A stretch of DNA of 64,000 bases from Brachionus manjavacas (lineage: Eukaryota; Rotifera; Eurotatoria; Ploima; Brachionidae). The notes under the pieces are model-generated. The model was given only the letters and a program-made list of their open reading frames with translations, ran no database searches and was not told the origin of the DNA. Each line of letters starts with the position of its first letter. The first letter of the stretch is position 1. The stretch is taken from assembly GCA_019054805.1 (NCBI GenBank), contig JAHQIY010000004.1, forward strand, positions 1,922,001-1,986,000. The letters run 5' to 3'. Of this stretch, positions 54,540-64,000 are shown piece after piece. The position numbers were made by a program, and so were the translations under genes.

Positions 54540-55806
54540 GATACATCCAATTAAAAAGACAATCCTTGATATGTGATATAAGTTAAATCGTAATTGAACT
54601 CAAAGCACTCTAGTTACTTATTAAATTTTCATATCATTCGATAGAAGGCAAAATTTATATCTAGAAGAAATGAAGTTTCAAAAAAGGCCTGTTTTATTTC
54701 GCCCATGAAAAGAATAAAAATAAATTTTTGAGATTTATCAGAAAAACACAAAAAAAAGGGTCATTAAAAAACAAGCGATAGTCCCGGCGTCAAACTCATT
54801 AATCACTTTAAAGAATTATTTAAGGACTTAATCGAATATATACTAGAGAGGATCAAATTTTTATAAAAGAAACGGTCGACAATAAATTCATTACTCAACC
54901 TAACATAATTCCTTATTTTGACTTAGTATTACTAAACCAAATAATTGTGTTTCTGGTAATGACAGTATATCTTACTCCGTATTAAAATATGGAACTAATC
55001 TTGTATTTAGAAATTAACTTCTGAAATTTTTCAACCAATTTCTATTTCTGAACACTATTCCTAGCAAGTTTAATACATCAATTAATAACCCAATCCTAAA
55101 AGATCTTAATAAATGCAGCTCAGATGTAAATAATATTCGCTCAATCGCTTAGCACAAATTTTTGAAAAATTAATACTCAAAAATTCCCCTAATCTTTATA
55201 AAATAAATAAAAACCACTTTGGTTTCAGAAAAGGGTCTCATGTAGCCATGCCATCTTTGTGGTTAAAGAGTCAATTTGTAACTATGTCAGAAAAAAGTCA
55301 GGTTGTAAGATCGCAGCGCTTGATGCGGAAAAAGCTTTCGATAAAGTATCGAGAGATGGTCTCTATTTTAAATTATTGAATAAATTAAATAGAAGCCATT
55401 GAGTATTATTAAAAAATACTATGATTTAGCAGATTCTGGAATTTCTTTTTCCAAAGATATATTTTCCGTAACGTATCCTATAAAATCGGGTGTAAAACAG
55501 GGTGGGATTTTATTTTCTTTTTTATTCAATATTTTTATTGATGATTTAATCGAAAAATGCTTAGACAAGAACATTGGAGCTATTTAAAATAGGCTCAATG
55601 TCAGTATTATTGTGTATGCGGATGACATAATCCTAATGGGACCCGTTGACTCTCATCTCCAATTCCTTCTTAATATTTGTTCAGAATATGGCTCAAAATG
55701 GAGAATTAAATTTAATCCATTAAAATCTAACATTGTTGAATTTGGTCCTCAATTATTTAAAACTGACAATTATTTGATACTGACTTTTATCTGGACAACC
55801 AAAAAC

Positions 55807-58040
55807 TAGGGCTGGTAGCTCGGTTAGAAATCTTAAACCGGTCCTGTAACCGGTTAAAAATTTTTAGTTTATTTTAGAACAGGTTAGGATGAGTTACCAG
55901 TTCCATTAACCAGTTAAAATTTTTAATCGGTTACGGAACCGGTTAAAGTTTGTCTTAACCGGATTTAACCGGTTTAAACTTTTTTAATAAAAAAGTTTAG
56001 TCCGCATACACAATAATAATGTTCTGTCTTTTGTAACAAAAAGCCACGATTTAAATGGCTCAAAATCCGTGCATTTTTCAACCCTTGGATTTTTTAAGTA
56101 CTCAGAAACTTCACTTGCATATCTAGAGTCAATTGCTGGATTAAATTTTTTAAAAACACTCTCGATCATTGATAATGGTTTTTCTTAAAATGTAAAAATA
56201 CTAAAAAAAAAATTAATAATTAATGAAAAAACCTTTTTTTTTTAAATCCAACTGCGGATCAATGTCATTATAAATTATAGAATTGTTTTGTTAATATTTT
56301 TTTACTAAATCCTCCTACAGCTTAACACCTTCTTTTTTATCATTCTTCTTCAAAAATTTGATTTAAAACGAGGATCAAGTAAATTGCAAATCAAAGCTGT
56401 TGGTTTTACTAAAATCCAATATTCTTCTAATTTTAACTTCATTGACTCAATTGTCAGTTTTAGTTCAGCAAATTTTTTGTCTTTATGTTTTGTATCTAAA
56501 TGGATTAATAGCTCATAGAATATTATGTATAATTGACTACAAGAATTATACGAATTCCCAGACAAATCAAGAGTACCTTAAAGAATAATATGATTTTTTC
56601 GAGATAATTTAGTTTTTTTAAATGCTGATTCTCCAATAAAATATCCTCATCATGCTTTTCTTCTCTTATATATTTAGAAATAGCAATCAAAATTTTCGGA
56701 TCTTAATGGCTCTATTAAGCATGTCAAAAGGAGAGTTCTATCTTATTTCTATATCTAAAACTACTGATAATTCTGGTTCTTTATATACCTTTTGGTTAGA
56801 GGTCAACTCAGCAAAAAAAATAAAAATAAAAGCAAAAATTCATTAGTAAAAGTAGCAAAATAAATTTATCAGTAGTAAAAAAAATAAAAAAAATATTTCA
56901 TTTTTAATAATTACATTATTTAAGGATTCGAATAGCAATTCACTGTTACATATGGATCTTTTGCCAAAGAAGACCATCCATCGGTTGAAAGACTAACCTA
57001 AATATTTATTAAATTAGATAAAACTTTTTTTAGATTAGATTTTAAAAATTAGATTACTTTTCCAAAGAGTTTAAAACAAGTTTGAAATTAGCTAATGAAG
57101 TTTCAAATTCTTTATCTAGATAATTTGAGACTGTAAGTTTCTCTGGAACAACGAAACGTGGGTCCATTAAATAACAAAAATTCAAAAAACCTTCTGCATT
57201 TACAATTGAAAAAGCCTGAAAAGTTTCAATGATAAAATCAAGTAATGCTTTAATCCTTTTCGATTGTTTTTCCACACCATGTTTGGAATTATTTTGTTTA
57301 ATATCAGATGCGCTTTGAATTGAATTTTCTATACAACAGCTAATTAAATGAGCATCTTTTAGGTGGTACATAATAGAACTCGTCCCGTAGATTTTTCGAA
57401 AACTTTAGTGAAAAATTCAATATTACATTTTTATTTGCCATTCTCTAATTTAATTACGTGTTCCCACACAGGACTCTCATTTCTACGGCGCTTAAAAGGT
57501 GAACAAACAACGTTCTGTTTGACTTGTTTTGTTTTCAGTATTCTCAATAATATCTATTTGCATAAACTCAGACGATTGAGACATTTTAAATTTATATATA
57601 AACAAGTAAATTACTATTTCAAATTTAAGTTTTTGAAATAAAAGATGGAGATTTGTTTTTCAATTTAGATGATGGTAAAAGGATTACTCGAGACAGACAA
57701 TCTTGTTCTTCTCAAACCTTTTTATTTAATTTTAATCAGAATCTTGCTTAACAGTCTATTGAAAAAGGATGAATTTTTTGCATAATTTTTGCAAAAAAAA
57801 TTTAACTAAAAAAAATATAAACATATAACTCAAGAAATTAATGTTCCTTTTTAACCGGTTAGATACGGTTTCATAACTGCTTAGATTTTTTAACCGGTTA
57901 CTAAATTTGGTTATAAATTGCAATCGGTTACGGAACCGGTTTCAATATTTTAACCGGCTACATTAACCGGCTTTGATTTATAACCGATTAATATTTTAAC
58001 CGGTTTAGAACCGTTTTTTTTAACAGATCTACTAGCCCTA
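55807..58040 (-). mobile_element. hAT transposon with 8-bp target duplication and AACCGGTT arrays
   Basis: CCAAAAAC is duplicated at 55799-55806 and 58041-58048. The ends are TAGGGCTGGTAG... and ...CTACTAGCCCTA. About 150 bp at each end are packed with (T)TAACCGGTTA words (55840-55980 and 57855-58020), a palindromic motif expected to bind transposase. The broken transposase inside is on the minus strand. Confidence 0.93.
55984..57580 (-). pseudogene. hAT transposase remains: BED finger, core pieces, start of dimerisation domain
   Basis: In order on the minus strand: a BED zinc finger split over frames (ESPVWEHVIKLENGK, then GTSSIMYHLKDAH, 57480-57350); a core piece AFSIVNAEGFLNFCYLMDPRF (about 57200); SGNSYNSCSQLYIIFYELL and KPTALICNLLDPRFKSNF (56565-56350); and VSEYLKNPRVEKCTDFEPFK (about 56100), the start of the C-terminal dimerisation domain, truncated. 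Large parts of the RNase H fold are missing, so it is non-autonomous. Confidence 0.8.
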
Positions 58041-58594
58041 CCAAAAACTAAACAGAACAGAAAGTATTGAATACCTTTATATTAAAATGAATACTAACCT
58101 AAATTTTGACTCAACTGCTAAATAAAATTTCAGAAAAGTAAACAAAAAATTATTTTCTATTTCCTAACTAGGTCTTGAGCAAAAAAATATTTCTCCTACC
58201 TTTAAATCATTTATCTACAAAACATATTGTTTATCCAAATTCACATATGGATTGGGTATTACAACTCTAAAAGAAGAGACAAAAAAGTTATTGAACACAA
58301 CCCAGAACAACTTAATTAGACTAATATTTGGTATAAAATATAGCTGTCATATGTCCAACATCCTCAAAGTGTTAAAAATATTTAATTTCGAACAGCTCTG
58401 CTTATTTTCCAAACTATCTTTTATTATTAGCTTGCAGTATAATCCATAATATTCGCCATTCTTGAAAAAAATTTTAATAAAGATATAATGTTTATAAAAA
58501 ATAATATAAATCAACTTCTTAAATCAGAACTGGAATTTAATGACGGTATAACTGACTCAATAAAGCTATGCTTAGAAAATCTTAGGTTAAAGCA

Positions 58595-60457
58595 GTAAAT
58601 AATCAAAATAGAAGTGAATAAAATAAAATGCTCATAATGGCAAGGTATCAAAATGCAATGTTCAAAATTACATTACCTTTTAAATTGACAAGTTCAAAAT
58701 AAAAATGTTCATAATGACGTAAAAATGAAATAAAGCAATCAAAATAACATAATCATAATAGCTCTATTGAAGAAAAAAAAAAGAAGAATAAATTGTCAGT
58801 TAATCAATTATTTATTTGTTTATAGTAAGCTTAAATCTTTAATCGTCTCCAATTTCTTGTTTCGATCATAACTTGGCAATAACTTTTAACACACTTTGAT
58901 TGTAATTTACCGGTTCTTAATTTTAATATATTGTTTTCCATTTTATTTTGTTCGTTTCTAAGTTAATCCACTAACTGATATATTAAAGGGTGGTTGTTTA
59001 AGATACCTGAAAATGAGTTATGCTAAGACTAACAAAAATTGTTAAATCGTGGTAAATCGTCTAACAAACGACTATTTATGTTCCACAATAGGATTGGAAA
59101 CATAGGATCAATTTTTGTTTCAACTCGCTTATTAAAAAGAGCACGAGTTATTTTAATTTTCTCAAAATAGTATTCATTTAAATAATCATAAAATTTCGAT
59201 ATTCGTTCATCAGTAACAGTACTTTCAACAAACAATCTAGTTTCTTTAAAAGCTTCAACCACATCAACAACAGGCAGATATGCTACACATTGTGGCATTA
59301 CCAAAGCCTTGTAAATTTTTAACATTCTTAACATAATCAGTACTTAAACCCAATTCTTGAATTTTCCGCCATATGGACTGTTTAAAATGAAAATAGCAGC
59401 CGTAAATTTTAGATTGCGGGAATATACTATTGACCGAATTTAAAAAAGCTTTTTCAAATTCACTTGTGATAGATTTCGGGTGAATCGTCAGATATTCACT
59501 TAATTTCTTTAGCATTCGTGTATAAAAACTTTGAGTATTCCCTCGCAAAAATACATAAATGACCGGAAATGAGTGCTTCCCTAACATAACATGAAATGTA
59601 TATAGTTGTACAAATGGTTTTGGAGCAACGCTAAATGTACCATCACAAAACACATCATTGTTTTCAACTAGAGTTAAATTAGATAATGTTGCAAAAATAA
59701 AAAAACGTTCAGCGTATTCGACTCCTGAGTCTTAAACATAAATTGTTCGTCTTTTAGACTAGTTAGTAACCAATCAGGTAAACTAATATCAGATAGAGTC
59801 TCTGGCTCTTTTGGATTGTCAGGTCTAGTCTTTTTTTGCTACCTTTGAATAACCTGTCTATCGGCACTATAGGACGGCAAATGTCCTACTACGTGATCAT
59901 CGTGTGGCTTTTCAACTAAACTTAAAATTTTCCTCGCTTTATCATCTGAATTTGCAGCCCTTTCTTTGATTAAACGTCGTCGTTCTAACAGCTCGAATTT
60001 AGTAACATCTGGTTGTTCTAAATGCTAACCATTTATTCTGTAATAATCACATTTAATTCCAACTGTTTCTGTAAATGTATATCCAGCCGCTTTGCAGCTA
60101 TTTACAATACAACGCCAAGATACTTTAGTTGTTTTTTTGCAAGCATATGAAGGTTTAAAATAATAACCAAGGTGATAAAGTTGTGGAGACTTTTTTTGAG
60201 AAAGAGTAATAGCCGCTTTTAAATCGCTCGGCTCAATAGAGTGTAACTCTAATGAGTTTAAATTGCTAGCAAGTTCATCCATTACAAAAATGTGTAAGAA
60301 ATAATAGATTTTGTTTGCTTTTTTACTGTTATGTTAATTTGATCATTTCAAAGTGATTCATGTCATTTTGAAGCATTCAAATCAATTATGTTTTTTTTTC
60401 TATTTTTTTTTTATTTTGATTGTCTTTTTTTAATCATTGCTATTTTAATACACAGTC
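58595..60457 (-). mobile_element. Second MULE, inserted in LINE C
   Basis: GTTAAAGCA (58586-58594) and GTTCAAGCA (60458-60466) form a 9-bp duplication with one mismatch. The ends share (T/A)ATCAAAATAG... / TATTAAAATAG and subterminal CAAAAT and CATAATG words. The inside carries a MULE transposase related to the one at 52.9-54.3 kb. Confidence 0.75.
59029..60282 (-). pseudogene. MULE transposase (second), more decayed
   Basis: N-terminal piece (60282-60025): MDELASNLNSLELHSIEPSD... to KVSWRCIVNSCKAAGYTF. Middle piece with QPDVTKFELLERRRLIKERA (59990-59930) and LPSYSADRQVIQR (about 59880-59845). DDE core (59653-59264): MFCDGTFSVAPKPFVQLYTF (first Asp), ITSEFEKAFLNSV, YGCYFHFKQSIWRKI, then in another frame VAYLPVVDVVEAF (59334-59029). 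In place of the second catalytic Asp (DFE in the sister element) it has Glu (EFE). The region after RFNNFC with the third acidic residue is missing. Inactive. Confidence 0.8.
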
Positions 60458-60694
60458 GTTCAAGCACTATAGGATCTTACTTAAAACCTTAATAAAGTCT
60501 TTTTAGTAATGGTCTCATTATTCGTGGACTCGATCAATTGGATAACTATATACTAGATTATCATTTTTTCTTATTATTAAATTGTTTTTTTTCTAATTTA
60601 TAAACTTTTTATTGTATAATATTTAAATTTTACTTCTCCAAAAAGGAGGTTAATTGCTAATCAATAAATAAATAAATAAATATTCATTTTTTTT

Positions 60695-61300
60695 TAAATT
60701 TACACTTTTCCACAATTCAACTTTTATTTAAATTTTTTTTTATTAGATCAATTTTGTACAAAAATTCGGTTAAAACCAAAACATAATCTAATGAATAAAT
60801 AAGACGGTGAGAAATCTGATAAAACATGGATTTTGACAGTTAAATTTCTCAGCAACAAAAGTGAAAATCTAAAAGCTACCCAACTGGCCGCCCTTACGAT
60901 TAGCCAGCTGACTCAGAAACAAATAACCAAGAATATTCAACAACATCACTAACAAAAGCATTATATTGGAAGTCAGTATGATATCAAGAATCGTTCAAAT
61001 TGTTAATAGTTTTGTGAATTTTTTTGTTAATCAGATTTAATTTTTCTAGGGCAACCAATTTATAATCACCATTTTTTTATTTTTGTTTGACTTGACATTA
61101 ATTAATTCAACTTATAATTTGAAAAAAAAATCTCTTGCTATATTTTGCTTTTATAATCTATTTCTTTATTTAATTTTTATTATTTTGTATTTAATATTTT
61201 TTATAATAAATGCGCCCACATAGTTACATTCATACTTTTTATTAATTTTTTATTAATAAGCAAAATAATATTTTTTTATAATCTCGATATAACGGGTATT
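60695..61300. other. AT-rich spacer
   Basis: Nothing recognised beyond a less AT-rich patch (AAGCTACCCAACTGGCCGCCCTTACG, 60871-60896). Confidence 0.4.
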
Positions 61301-61309
61301 TATTAGTTT

Positions 61310-61492
61310 ATTTTAAGTAAAAAATGAGACGTTTTTATGCATTTTGATGCAGTGTGCTTAAATGCGTCTAAATGAAAGATCCTATTACACCGAAAGTTAG
61401 TTAATAAACGCGATTTTATGATTAGATTTACTCAATTCTACACTTGTTTTTACGCGTAATACTTTGCGTAATTTTAATCTCGGATAGTTTTA
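61310..61492. repeat. ACGC/GCGT motif element end, second copy
   Basis: Contains GACGTTTTTATGCATTTTGATGC, AATGCGTCT, AACGCGATT, TTTTTACGCGTAA and TTTGCGTAATTTTAATCTCGGATAG. The last block is the inverted match to 51948-51990. Confidence 0.5.
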
Positions 61493-61759
61493 CTTGATTT
61501 ACGAAGGAAATTTTATTTGAAAAAAATCCCAAGTTAGACAAAATTTCTCAGGCACATTAAACAGTGTAACATGTTAAAAAGCCGATAGGATATTAGATGA
61601 GAAAATACGGTAATATAAAACTCAGGTTTAATTTCAGTTGCCTTAAAAGGATTAAACATAGTTCAAATTTATTACTATAACTGAAAGAAAAGAAAAGGCT
61701 ATGTAAACATGTGCCACATGTAACAATCTATGTTAACTTTCATTTTTTTTTGCTTATTT

Positions 61760-61830
61760 ACTTTATTTTGATTTTTTTAATTTATTCTGAAGGAGCCCTA
61801 GCTCGGTACAGAAAACAAATAAATAAATAA
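61760..61830 (+). mobile_element. LINE family A 3' end fragment
   Basis: CTGAAGGAGCCCTAGCTCGGTACAG followed by AAAACAAATAAATAAATAAA: the conserved 3' motif and tail, with no coding sequence attached. Confidence 0.7.
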
Positions 61831-61949
61831 AGGCTTGAGAAAAAGCCTAACAAAATTTTAGTTTTCTACAGATAATATAATTTTTTAATAATTTCTATTA
61901 TTCATTTTTAGTTTAAAAACTCAAAAAAATTTAGAGTCATCCACAAAAA

Positions 61950-62335
61950 CAATTAAAATTTTGTTCACCAAACCTAGGGTTATGTGAATAAATTTTAGAT
62001 TGAGTGAACTAATTAGTATTAATAGTTAAAATAAAATTTATTTTCGATACAATCAAAGTTTTTTAATAGTAAATAATATTTCAAAACTATAACAATCAAC
62101 AATTTGATGTTATAATTTATATATTCATTATTCGCATCATCATTTAACAGAAATTATTAAGTTTTTTATGCATTGTAATTTTTAGTTATGAAATTTTATA
62201 ATAATTTAATTATTAATTAATTAAATTAACTTTAACTTTTTTACAGACAAATTTTAAATTAGGGGAACTATTTTTAAAATTGGTGAACAAATTTTAGATT
62301 ATGTGAACTAATTGTTCTACGCAAACTATACGGGT
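61950..62335. repeat. GTGAAC-motif segment related to the GGGTCTAG elements
   Basis: Words TTTGTTCACCAAACCTAGGG, ATGTGAATAAATTTTAGATT, GAGTGAACTAATTAG, TTGGTGAACAAATTTTAGATT and TATGTGAACTAATTG occur at both ends of a 380-bp stretch. Same vocabulary as 37130-37320; no clear TIR ends. Confidence 0.5.
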
Positions 62336-62439
62336 TTATTGAAGTATAACTACCTAAAAATTTGCCAAAATAGAGAGAAAAAAGGGTAAAATAAAAATAA
62401 AAATAACTGATTGACAAATAAAAATAACTGATTGACATA

Positions 62440-63540
62440 GATTATTATTATTTATTTTTCATCTGTACCGAGCTAACGCTCCTTCAAAATAAACATAAGA
62501 TCAAAGATGGAAAATTGTGTGTCTTTTAAAAGATCAGACAAAGCCTATAGATTATTAGCCGAGTTAACGAAACAGCGAACAAAAAGACCATCAAATTGAA
62601 AAAAAAGTATGATTCTAATTTTTTGTGAAAAAATGTCAGACTTGCGCTGAAATAAGAAATAAAAGTAATTTTAAAGTCTTTTCAAAGTCAAGTCACTAAT
62701 TTTACTTGAAATATTTTGTCTGAAAAAAGTCATTACAAAATTAAAATAAAAAAAATAAGACTAAATGATATTATGTCAATTAATATATATATATATGTCA
62801 ATTAAAAAACAAATATTTGTCAATTAAAACAAGATAATTCGTCAGTTATACTAGTGTCAATCTGAAAAAATAAATGTCATTTAAATAAATGTTTTGTCAA
62901 TTAGTTTTTATATTTGTCAATTAAAAAAAAATATTTGTCAATTTAATATAAACAAATTTTTCAATGTAAAAAAATAATTTTTAAATTATAGAAGTATTTA
63001 TTTAATTATTTAAGAAAAATTTTTTTTGAAAATCAATTTTAAATAAAGAATTTTTTAATAAAATAAAATCGATTGTTTTAAAAAATTTAAAACAAACAAT
63101 TAAAACTTTCGCTCAATTCAAAAAGTCGATACGAGACAGTTTAGAATTTAAGTTTATTTAAGGCCTCATGATGCAAAATATTGGGAGCAGTATCATATTT
63201 TAGTTTTAGTATAAAACGAACTGGTGAGTTTTGTAAGACTTGAACCATTGGGATAAAGGTTAATTTTGAATTAAATTCTATACCTAAAAACTAGATTTAC
63301 TTTTGACTCTCAATTTTATTTTCATTAATTTTTAATTTTAAGTCAATATTTTCCTTATTATATTTAGTGAAGAAAATGAAGCAAGGCTTTTCAACAGATG
63401 TTTTCATCTTCCACTTGAAGAGCCATTTTTCTAGTTCGTCTAAGTATCTGTTTATCTTATTCTCTAGATTTCCTTTTTTCTTAATAATATAAAATGTAAC
63501 CAAGTCATCAGCAAAAAGAAGAGAATATTCACTATTTGTT
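62440..63540 (-). mobile_element. LINE family A fragment, RT C-terminal part and 3' motif
   Basis: Coding piece 63503-63297: GNLENKINRYLDELEKWLFK, then KWKMKTSVEKPCFIFFTKYN, near identical to the block at 30830. Upstream RT sequence LLFADDLVTFYI (about 63520) shows the catalytic ADD. The 3' motif on plus is CTGTACCGAGCTAACGCTCC (62463-62482) with an AATAA tail. A GTCAATTA array interrupts the space between. Confidence 0.8.
62770..62960. repeat. GTCAATTA motif array
   Basis: About nine copies of (T)GTCAATTA or close variants (GTCAGTTA, GTCATTTA) at 10-40 base spacing, in one orientation. It also contains a (TA)n run at 62784-62796. Resembles a subterminal repeat array of a DNA transposon. Confidence 0.6.
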
Positions 63541-63580
63541 TTATTTCTTTTAGGAATATCAATGATAAATAAACTGGTAG

Positions 63581-63763
63581 AATATAGACAATATCACAAC
63601 CAGAACTGATCACTTATTTGATAAATTCGTTGCCAAACGCCAATATCATGTTCAAATCATCAGCGACCTAAACGACTCTCGTAACATCATCACTCCTTTT
63701 GAGAAACTCAGGTACGCAGCCTGGTGCTTAAACGATCAAAATGATATCTTTAATTCTTCATAA
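63581..63763 (+). CDS. Unrecognised short coding-like segment (possible terminal exon)
   Basis: 60 open codons after TAG, which could also be a splice acceptor AG. The peptide (NIDNITTRTDHLFDKFVAKR... FEKLRYAAWCLNDQNDIFNS) is compositionally protein-like, with balanced charges, W and C, and with G/C in third positions unlike its surroundings. I do not recognise a family. It may be the last exon or relic of a host gene, or part of a transposon ORF. Confidence 0.35.
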   Translation, partial: NIDNITTRTDHLFDKFVAKRQYHVQIISDLNDSRNIITPFEKLRYAAWCLNDQNDIFNSS

Positions 63764-63769
63764 AAATTG

Positions 63770-64000
63770 AAAAAATCTCTGAATTTTTTTTTTTCGAATT
63801 CAAGTTAATTCTATTTTTTTTGAATAATTTTTTTTTTAAACCCATTATGATTGTATTCAACACAAATCTGCCATGCGACTTAACAAACAAATTTTTAGTT
63901 AAAAAGAAAAAATTAAAATAATTTTGTTGAACATTTATTAGATTCTGTCTTTCAATTTTTTTTTTTTCATTTTATCAAAATCTATTTATCACAGGGGCTG
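63770..64000. other. AT-rich end of window
   Basis: Nothing recognised. Confidence 0.4.

Larger units (their letters stand above)
54780..60690 (+). mobile_element. LINE family C, split by two younger DNA transposons
   Basis: RT pieces run from NNPILKDLNKCSSDVNNIRSI (about 55090) through AQIFEKLILK, KNHFGFRKGSHVA, KIAALDAEKAFDKVSRDGLY (block A), SGVKQGGILFSFLFNIFIDD (block B) and VYADDIILMGPV (catalytic YADD, 55609), to EYGSKWRIKFNPLKSNIVEF at 55700. They resume after the hAT insertion with SFIYKTYCLSKFTYGLGITT (58200) to LCLENLRLKQ (58600). After the MULE the 3' end follows, with a CTCCAAAAAGGAG hairpin and (AAATA)n tail at 60634-60685. Distinct in sequence from families A and B and more L1/RTE-like. 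Frames are broken several times. Confidence 0.85.

Noticed and set aside
4000-63000. CRISPR arrays, bacterial operons, riboswitches
   Set aside because: Spliced genes, LTR and non-LTR retroelements and an intron-bearing tRNA show animal nuclear DNA; the repeated motifs are irregularly spaced and belong to transposon ends.

Overview
This is a very AT-rich metazoan nuclear window with few host genes and a dense layer of decayed and nested mobile elements. The short introns of the phosphohistidine phosphatase gene (45 and 56 bp), the AT-rich spacers and the element types would suit a rotifer such as Brachionus. That placement is inference; nothing in the window proves it.

Host genes are sparse. 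An intron-bearing elongator tRNA-Met(CAT) lies at 3806-3901 (-). A three-exon PHPT1/janus-type phosphohistidine phosphatase lies at 16142-16590 (-). A CSKMT/METTL12-like mitochondrial methyltransferase lies just upstream at 16966-17673 (-). A suppressor-APC-domain protein (SAPCD2-like) lies at 49078-50091 (+). A spectrin-repeat exon at 10857-12569 (-) is a pseudogene with one frameshift and three stops; part of its 5' end is repeated in inverted orientation at 5783-6686.

Layout: 1-3.65 kb holds LINE tails, one with a tRNA-derived SINE inside it. 4.7-4.9 kb is a small TIR element. 5.8-13.2 kb is a large palindrome whose arms carry the spectrin 5' exon and whose spacer holds half a LINE (6687-9115) and the spectrin pseudogene; it interrupts a dispersed repeat that is uninterrupted at 44.8-45.8 kb. 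13.3-14.0 kb is a GGGTCTAG-ended element with an 8-bp target duplication. 18.3-21.5 kb holds LINE and Ty3-type gag/LTR relics. 21832-29046 is a nearly intact Ty3/gypsy-type retrotransposon on the minus strand with almost identical LTRs. 30-36 kb holds LINE, pogo-like, hAT-like and SINE relics. 37106-39171 is an 8-bp-TSD element containing a second long-TIR element with a pogo-like transposase tail. 39-49 kb is mostly AT-rich spacer with MULE and LINE relics. 50.6-51.7 kb is a TIR element, 52724-54539 a MULE with a 9-bp target duplication, and 54.8-60.7 kb a LINE split by a hAT (55807-58040) and a second MULE (58595-60457). The end holds more LINE tails and motif arrays.

The gypsy-type element is the most unusual object. 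Besides gag-pol it has a leader ORF with a signal-like and a membrane segment, and a third ORF downstream of pol (the usual env position) with an RRM-like fold plus coiled coil. The palindrome CAC-N-GTG recurs 23 times over its 7.2 kb, in LTRs, untranslated DNA and all three codon phases, where I expect about one by chance. More broadly, the termini of at least seven different elements here are built from arrays of a short element-specific motif, as expected of transposase or accessory-protein binding sites.

Five of the reading-frame breaks in otherwise well-preserved element ORFs lie in homopolymers exactly one base short of the frame-restoring length, so some of the apparent decay may be assembly error.
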